Shown here piece after piece: positions 8,054 through 11,928 of a stretch of 11,928 nt of DNA. Below the pieces are notes generated by a model. That model was not told the DNA's origin. It was given only the letters and a program-made list of their open reading frames with translations, and did not search any database. The stretch comes from Chloroflexota bacterium (GTDB lineage Bacteria > Chloroflexota > Ktedonobacteria > Ktedonobacterales > JACDGC01): assembly GCA_021812265.1 (NCBI GenBank), contig JAKAOI010000025.1, positions 1-11,928 of the forward strand. Direction: 5' to 3'. Both the position numbers and the translations under genes were made by a program. Numbering within the stretch: position 1 is the stretch's first letter; every line of letters starts with the position of its first letter.

Positions 8054-8109
8054 TCTGTATTCAGGTTTTATCTCATTTTCATCACTAACGCACACGAGAT
8101 TATGCAAGT

Positions 8110-8138
8110 ATCACATTTTTGTGCTTTTGTTGTATAAT
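8110..8138 (+). promoter_or_regulatory. Sigma70-type promoter of the HPPD/homogentisate operon
   Basis: A perfect TATAAT (8133-8138) lies 17 bp after ATCACA (8110-8115, 4 of 6 to the -35 consensus). Transcription should start near 8145, leaving a leader of about 100 nt before the HPPD start codon. Confidence 0.6.
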
Positions 8139-8155
8139 CTCTATTGATGATGCGA

Positions 8156-8219
8156 AACAAAGAGGTTCCGCAGAAGACGCTGTTGTAACCTGCGCCTTTT
8201 GCGCTTTCTCCCTCTTGTT
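8156..8219 (+). promoter_or_regulatory. Foldable leader of the HPPD operon
   Basis: The outer arms AACAAAGAGG (8156-8165) and CCTCTTGTT (8211-8219) can pair over 9 bp with one bulged A. Inside, AGGTT (8163-8167) can pair with AACCT (8187-8191), or CGCAG (8169-8173) with CTGCG (8190-8194); the two share bases and exclude each other. A small GCGC-CTTTT-GCGC hairpin (8192-8204) competes too. The ribosome binding site follows at 8232. This could be an attenuation-style control, but I do not recognise a known riboswitch class. Confidence 0.35.
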
Positions 8220-8231
8220 CGTGATATTTGT

Positions 8232-8236
8232 GGAGG
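8232..8236 (+). promoter_or_regulatory. Ribosome binding site that decides the HPPD start
   Basis: GGAGG lies 6 nt before the ATG at 8243. The longer frame starting at a TTG at 8228 would contain this site inside the coding sequence, so the ATG is taken as the start. Confidence 0.85.
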
Positions 8237-8242
8237 TTATCA

Positions 8243-9343
8243 ATGGCAGATGATTTTATGCCGATTGTCAATTGGGATCATGTTCAATTTTATGTCGGCA
8301 ACGCAAAACAAGCCGCTTTTTTCTATAATCAAACATTTGGACTCGATGTGGTAGCATATGAAGGATTAGAAACCGGCGTGCGCGATCACACCAGCTATGT
8401 GCTGCAAAGTAATAAAATCCGCTTTGTTCTTACTACAGCGCAGGGACCCGATTCACCAATTTCGGAATTTATTAAGCAGCACGGCGACGGTGTAAAAGAT
8501 GTTGCTTTTACGGTTCGCGACGCCGCCTATGCCTATGAACAAGCTGTAAAACGGGGCGCAACCGGACTATCAGAGCCGCAAGAATACTCAGATGAATTTG
8601 GCTCCGTTAAAAAAGCTTCTATCGCTCTTTATGGCGATGTCATCCACACATTTGTTGAACGACAAAACTATACTGGGCCGTTCTTACCGGGCTTCCGCAA
8701 AGTTTCCGAAAGCGCATGGCCCAAACATGGCTTTAAGGGATTATTGACGATAGACCATATCGTTGGGAACGTAGAATTAGGCAAAATGAATGAATGGGTT
8801 AAGTTCTACGAAAACGTTATGGGCTTTAAACAAATCATCCATTTTACCGAAAAAAATATCAGCACCGAGTACTCCGCGCTCATGTCTAAAGTGATGGAAG
8901 GCGGCAAAGGCAACATTAAACTGCCTATCAACGAGCCGGCAACCGGCCGCAAGAAATCCCAAATTGAGGAATTTCTTGACTATAACTATGGCCCGGGAGT
9001 ACAACACATTGCCCTGCTGACCGATGACATTATTGAAACGGTTACCCACTTAAAATCGCGCGGGGTAGAATTTATTCAAGGTGTTCCCAGCTACTACGAG
9101 CATTTAGTAGACCGCGTGGGCGCAATTGATGAAGATATGGCGGCAATTGCTAAACTGGGTATATTAGTAGACCGCGATGAAGATGGCTATTTGCTGCAAA
9201 TCTTTTCCCGCAATGTAGAAGATCGCCCCACAATGTTTTTTGAAATTATCCAGCGCAAAGGCGCGCGCGGGTTTGGAGAAGGCAATTTTAAGGCATTGTT
9301 TGAAGCCATTGAACGCGAACAAGCATTACGGGGCAACCTGTAA
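8243..9343 (+). CDS. hpd: 4-hydroxyphenylpyruvate dioxygenase
   Basis: This Fe(II) enzyme converts 4-hydroxyphenylpyruvate and O2 to homogentisate and CO2, the second step of tyrosine breakdown, in the cytoplasm. The 366-aa product has the standard two vicinal-oxygen-chelate halves (about 8-140 and 165-330). The predicted iron ligands are present: His172 in IDHIVGNV, His255 in GVQHIALL and Glu334 in FFEIIQR. The diagnostic C-terminal motif GFGEGNFKALFEAIEREQ (343-360) is intact and forms the helix that gates the active site. The gene is 45 nt upstream of homogentisate dioxygenase, the next enzyme, so the two are almost surely one operon. In phototrophs HPPD can also feed quinone or tocopherol synthesis, but the partner here argues for catabolism. 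Confidence 0.97.
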   Translation: MADDFMPIVNWDHVQFYVGNAKQAAFFYNQTFGLDVVAYEGLETGVRDHTSYVLQSNKIRFVLTTAQGPDSPISEFIKQHGDGVKDVAFTVRDAAYAYEQAVKRGATGLSEPQEYSDEFGSVKKASIALYGDVIHTFVERQNYTGPFLPGFRKVSESAWPKHGFKGLLTIDHIVGNVELGKMNEWVKFYENVMGFKQIIHFTEKNISTEYSALMSKVMEGGKGNIKLPINEPATGRKKSQIEEFLDYNYGPGVQHIALLTDDIIETVTHLKSRGVEFIQGVPSYYEHLVDRVGAIDEDMAAIAKLGILVDRDEDGYLLQIFSRNVEDRPTMFFEIIQRKGARGFGEGNFKALFEAIEREQALRGNL

Positions 9344-9388
9344 TCTATACCTTTAAACGCCGCCAAATTTGAAAGGAACATAGACGTT

Positions 9389-10546
9389 ATGCCTTCATAT
9401 CATCATCTTGGCTCTATTCCGCACAAACGGCATACTATGCATAAAAAGCCCGATGGAACACTGTATTCCGAAGAGTTATTTGGCGAAGAAGGTTTTACCG
9501 GCCTCTCTTCTTTGCTCTATCACATTCAGCCGCCAACACGAGTTTCATCATTTGCTTCTTTAGGCAAAATTGAAACACCTGTTTGGCAAATCGCCGAACA
9601 TCGGCATCATCACTTCAAAACAAAATCGCTTCCCAAAGGCGGAGACGCTGTAAGCGGCCGCAACATTCTCATGTTTAATGATGAAGTTGCTATCGGAACC
9701 GCTTTAGTAAGTGACCCCATGACCTATTTTTACCGCAACGCCGACGCCGATGAGCTTTTATTCATCCACAGCGGCAAAGGTGTTGTGGAATCCATATTTG
9801 GCCTATTGCCGTTTAGTGATGGTGATTACGTAAATATTCCTCGTGGGGCCACCTATCGTATTCAGCTGATGTCTCCTGAATTACGCATGCTGACTGTTGA
9901 AGCGTTCCATGGATCCATTCAGCCGCCGCGCCGATATAAAAATGAGTATGGGCAATTGCTGGAAAGCTCGCCATTTTGTGAACGCGATCTGCGCCAGCCA
10001 ATGGAACTGGAAACTCACGATGAACACGGCAGTTTTGAAGTGCGAATTAAAGTAAACGGACAAACGATGGCGTATGAATACGACTATCATCCCTTGGATG
10101 TTGTGGGTTGGGATGGATATCTCTACCCATACGCGCTTAGTATTCATGACTTCGAGCCGATTACCTACCGCGTTCATGGCCCACCGCCAACACACCAAAC
10201 ATTTGAGGGGCCGGGCTTTGTTGTGTGCAGTTTTGTGCCGCGCAAGCTGGATTACCACCCGCTTGCCGTACCCGCGCCATATGCGCATAGCAACATCGAC
10301 AGCGATGAAATGATGTATTACGTAAACGGCAACTACACGGCGCGAAAAAACATCGAAGAAGGCTCCATTACATTGCATCCGCGCGGTTTGGCGCATGGCC
10401 CGCAGCCGGGGGCAGCAGAAGCAAGTTTAGGCAAAGAATATTCCGATGAACTTGTGGTTATGGTTGATACTTTCCGGCCGCTGCAATACACCGAATACGC
10501 ACGGCAGTGCGATGACGCCACATACCCCATGAGCTGGAAAGCATAA
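9389..10546 (+). CDS. hmgA: Homogentisate 1,2-dioxygenase (short bacterial form)
   Basis: This iron enzyme opens the ring of homogentisate to give maleylacetoacetate. At 385 aa it is shorter than the human enzyme (445 aa). Recognisable parts include YHPLDVVGWDGYLYPY (233-248), matching the family's substrate-pocket motif, and His263 in YRVHGPPP, at the place of the human catalytic base. By comparison with the human ligands His335, Glu341 and His371, the iron ligands here should be His300 (YAHSN), Glu307 in SDEMMYY, and His336 (GLAHGPQ). The His-to-Glu spacing is one residue longer than in the human enzyme, with Asp306 next to Glu307. An AAGGA lies 11 nt before the ATG. The distant homologue family is broad, but the HPPD neighbour makes the function firm. 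Later pathway genes are not in the window. Confidence 0.93.
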   Translation: MPSYHHLGSIPHKRHTMHKKPDGTLYSEELFGEEGFTGLSSLLYHIQPPTRVSSFASLGKIETPVWQIAEHRHHHFKTKSLPKGGDAVSGRNILMFNDEVAIGTALVSDPMTYFYRNADADELLFIHSGKGVVESIFGLLPFSDGDYVNIPRGATYRIQLMSPELRMLTVEAFHGSIQPPRRYKNEYGQLLESSPFCERDLRQPMELETHDEHGSFEVRIKVNGQTMAYEYDYHPLDVVGWDGYLYPYALSIHDFEPITYRVHGPPPTHQTFEGPGFVVCSFVPRKLDYHPLAVPAPYAHSNIDSDEMMYYVNGNYTARKNIEEGSITLHPRGLAHGPQPGAAEASLGKEYSDELVVMVDTFRPLQYTEYARQCDDATYPMSWKA

Positions 10547-10555
10547 TATTTGATT

Positions 10556-10579
10556 GAGCGCATAAAATGCATTGCGCTC
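10556..10579 (+). terminator. First hairpin after hmgA
   Basis: GAGCGCA (10556-10562) pairs with TGCGCTC (10573-10579) over 7 bp around a 10-nt loop, 10 nt after the hmgA stop codon. It is followed by TTCTCA rather than a clean T run. It may act with the larger hairpin downstream. Confidence 0.45.
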
Positions 10580-10635
10580 TTCTCAGCGCCGCGCAAGCAA
10601 CATCTATACCTTGCGCGGCGTTTGCGCTCTTCTCA
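10572..10635. repeat. 14-bp direct repeat TTGCGCTCTTCTCA, two copies
   Basis: The 14-mer occurs at 10572-10585 and again exactly at 10622-10635, 50 bp apart, flanking the strong hairpin at 10587-10620. Both copies can supply the TGCGCTC arm that pairs with GAGCGCA at 10556-10562, so alternative folds are possible. Confidence 0.8.
10587..10620 (+). terminator. Strong 11-bp GC-rich hairpin, probable operon terminator
   Basis: CGCCGCGCAAG (10587-10597) pairs perfectly with CTTGCGCGGCG (10610-10620) around a 12-nt loop. Only three T bases follow, so it is not a textbook rho-independent terminator. Its strength and place after hmgA still make termination or 3' end protection the likely role. Confidence 0.55.
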
Positions 10636-10651
10636 AACTTCTTTTTTCAGT

Positions 10652-10788
10652 AGGACTTTCGATTGAAAGAGCAGCGCATGGTTTTCGTCTTTGAAACAGA
10701 GGGAGGTCTGGGGACACTCCAGAACCCCGTATAGGGGGCATTGCCCTTTGTACATCCCCCCGATTTTCCCTGCTGAAGCGAAAGTCCT
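10652..10788. mobile_element. 137-bp segment with terminal inverted repeats, possible MITE-like element
   Basis: AGGACTTTCG at 10652-10661 is exactly inverted at 10779-10788. Extending inward to 15 bp keeps 13 matches (AGGACTTTCGATTGA against AGGACTTTCGCTTCA). The interior is unlike its surroundings, with G and C runs that can fold: TCTGG/CCAGA, GGGC/GCCC and GGGGG/CCCCC around 10710-10762. It has no convincing coding frame and no clear target duplication (at most GT on both sides). A structured non-coding RNA or a transcription-ending fold is the other reading. Confidence 0.4.
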
Positions 10789-10899
10789 GTTAAGATAACT
10801 ATCGCAGTCAAACAGCAGCGCTGCAGAAATTCCGCCGGCGCAGTTTGCGAATGGACCGGCAAGACGCCATTTTTTCCATCACAAAAATTTTTGAGAGCC
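10789..10899. other. Non-coding stretch without a recognised feature
   Basis: Between the inverted-repeat segment and the methyltransferase promoter I see no gene. It holds only a 10-bp palindrome GCAGCGCTGC (10815-10824), a GCCGGC-centred stretch near 10833-10840 and a T-rich run near 10870. Confidence 0.5.
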
Positions 10900-10928
10900 T
10901 TGTCAAGATACCTATCTCATGATATCTT
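10900..10928 (+). promoter_or_regulatory. Sigma70-type promoter of the methyltransferase gene
   Basis: TTGTCA (10900-10905, 5 of 6) is followed after 17 bp by TATCTT (10923-10928). Transcription should begin near 10935. AAGATA (10905-10910) and TATCTT (10923-10928) are inverted copies spanning the spacer and -10 box, a possible regulator site. Confidence 0.55.
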
Positions 10929-10974
10929 AGTTACGCAGGGCAGGCAGATAGCCTTCCGATCAGATGGATAAAGC

Positions 10975-10981
10975 AAAGGAG
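10975..10981 (+). promoter_or_regulatory. Ribosome binding site that decides the methyltransferase start
   Basis: AAAGGAG lies 6 nt before the ATG at 10988. An earlier in-frame ATG at 10964 has no such site and would place this one within the coding sequence. Confidence 0.85.
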
Positions 10982-10987
10982 AAAAAC

Positions 10988-11899
10988 ATGGCGTTTTTAT
11001 GGTTTGGGCGGCGTCCCAAAAATGTAATCGTTGTACAGGAAAAACCAGCGCCAAGATTTACTGTATTTGCCGGGCAACGGCGTTTGGCAAACAATCCCTA
11101 TATTCTTCCAAAAGATTTAACGGAAGTAAAACGACTGGATTTTCAGCATTTTGTATTAAAATATGGCATTCACGGCAATTATCTCGCGCCCATATCACAG
11201 CCAACAGCTATATTAGATGTGGGTTGCGGCACCGGACGATGGGCAATGGAAATGGCCAGAGATTTTCCTGGCGCTAAAGTCTATGGCCTCGATGTGGTTG
11301 CTGCGGAAGATTTTACTATCGGTTATGGCCTTCAGTATAAACCGCAAAACTATACTTTTTTAGAAGGAGATGCGCTAAAACCGTTGCCATTCCCCGATAA
11401 TACATTTGATTTTACCCATCAACGGCTTCTTATCGGCGCAGTTCCAATGGGAAAATGGCCGGAAATTATTCAAGAATTAAAGCGAGTTACACGCCCAGGC
11501 GGCTGGATAGAACTGGCTGAATGCGGTGTGCCGCGAGATGAACCCGGAAAGCCCTATCCTCAGCTTTGGAGCACATGGATAGATTTTAGCAAGAGCCGCA
11601 ATGTTGATTTTACTATGGGCAGCAGTATCGGGCAGTTATTGCGCAATGGGCAATTGGCGCAGGTAAAGCAGCACGAAATTATCTTCCCTATGGGGAATTA
11701 TGGCGGACACATCGGCCTCATGTCTGCAACTGATTGTTTGGCAATGGGCAGAACTATGAAAAATCCGGTTATTACCAAGGGCATTATCGATGAAAAGACC
11801 TATGACACACTCTATAATGCAACTGAGCAAGAATTTAATATGAAAATCGGTAAAGGTGTTCTGCCATTTTATATTGCCTATGCCCAAAAACCGCTTTAA
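10988..11899 (+). CDS. Class I SAM-dependent methyltransferase
   Basis: A 303-aa soluble protein with a Rossmann-type methyltransferase core; the acceptor substrate is unknown. SAM-binding motif I is AILDVGCGTGRWAMEMA (74-90), the acidic residue ending strand 2 is Asp102 in VYGLDVV, and GDALKPLPFPDNTFDFTHQR (127-146) gives motifs II-III. LKRVTRPGGWIELAE (164-178) is the usual post-motif segment. The lead-in LPKDLTEVKRLDFQHF (40-55) is a feature I associate with methyltransferases of Ktedonobacter-like bacteria and some fungi. The C-terminal part (180-303) is the likely substrate-binding region. It has its own promoter and is separated from hmgA by 400 bp, so a role in tyrosine breakdown is not implied. 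Confidence 0.9.
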   Translation: MAFLWFGRRPKNVIVVQEKPAPRFTVFAGQRRLANNPYILPKDLTEVKRLDFQHFVLKYGIHGNYLAPISQPTAILDVGCGTGRWAMEMARDFPGAKVYGLDVVAAEDFTIGYGLQYKPQNYTFLEGDALKPLPFPDNTFDFTHQRLLIGAVPMGKWPEIIQELKRVTRPGGWIELAECGVPRDEPGKPYPQLWSTWIDFSKSRNVDFTMGSSIGQLLRNGQLAQVKQHEIIFPMGNYGGHIGLMSATDCLAMGRTMKNPVITKGIIDEKTYDTLYNATEQEFNMKIGKGVLPFYIAYAQKPL

Positions 11900-11928
11900 A
11901 GCAGCGCGCAGTACGCCGAAACCTCAGA

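Noticed and set aside
9881..10396. 171-aa minus-strand frame inside hmgA
   Set aside because: It lies wholly opposite the homogentisate dioxygenase gene and has no family features or ribosome binding site.
10647..10862. 71-aa minus-strand frame from a TTG
   Set aside because: No ribosome binding site, low-complexity reading across inverted repeats and palindromes, no resemblance to a known protein.

Overview
The window (about 11.9 kb, GC content in the mid-40s percent by eye) is ordinary bacterial chromosome. It holds nine genes, eight complete and one cut off at the left edge. No rRNA, tRNA, CRISPR array or transposase gene was seen. The source organism is probably a flagellated environmental bacterium. 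Two features hint at Chloroflexota: a soluble multi-GAF histidine kinase of the NarX/HisKA_3 type, and a methyltransferase whose N-terminal region resembles ones I associate with Ktedonobacter-like genomes. This placement is an inference from general protein character, not a proven assignment.

Left block (1-3720, all minus strand). In transcription order it runs: an NAD(P)-binding SDR/epimerase-like gene, fliQ, fliR, flhB, then after a 200-bp gap the first 65 codons of flhA. fliQ-fliR-flhB-flhA is the classic order for the membrane core of the flagellar type III export apparatus. fliP, which usually precedes fliQ, is absent, and the epimerase-like gene sits in its place. That gene has a well-formed sigma70 promoter followed immediately by two palindromes (27 bp and 13 bp) sharing the TAAACA/TGTTTA half-site. 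This is the look of a TetR-type repressor operator, and read-through from it could reach the flagellar genes.

Middle block (3742-8035). Two signalling genes are divergently transcribed. The minus-strand gene encodes a cytoplasmic histidine kinase with an N-terminal coiled coil, about three GAF-like domains, a HisKA_3 dimerisation domain and an ATPase domain. The plus-strand gene encodes a PAS-PAS-GAF-GGDEF diguanylate cyclase with an intact GGEEF active site and RxxD inhibitory site. No response regulator is present. Lying beside flagellar genes, the pair could tune motility against surface life through c-di-GMP, but that is inference.

Right block (8036-11928, plus strand). 4-hydroxyphenylpyruvate dioxygenase and homogentisate 1,2-dioxygenase form a two-gene unit for tyrosine breakdown. 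It has its own promoter and a foldable leader of about 100 nt. The later pathway genes (maleylacetoacetate isomerase, fumarylacetoacetase) are not here. A 417-bp non-coding stretch follows, with hairpins, a 14-bp direct repeat and a 137-bp segment bounded by inverted repeats that may be a small non-autonomous mobile element. The window ends with a class I SAM-dependent methyltransferase that has its own promoter.

Several starts were moved from the longest reading frame to positions supported by ribosome binding sites: fliQ to 2523, HPPD to 8243, the methyltransferase to 10988 and probably the cyclase to 6188. I found no convincing new biological system. The most unusual items are the operator-controlled epimerase in the fliP position, the 137-bp inverted-repeat element, and a roughly tenfold excess of the palindrome TGCGCA.
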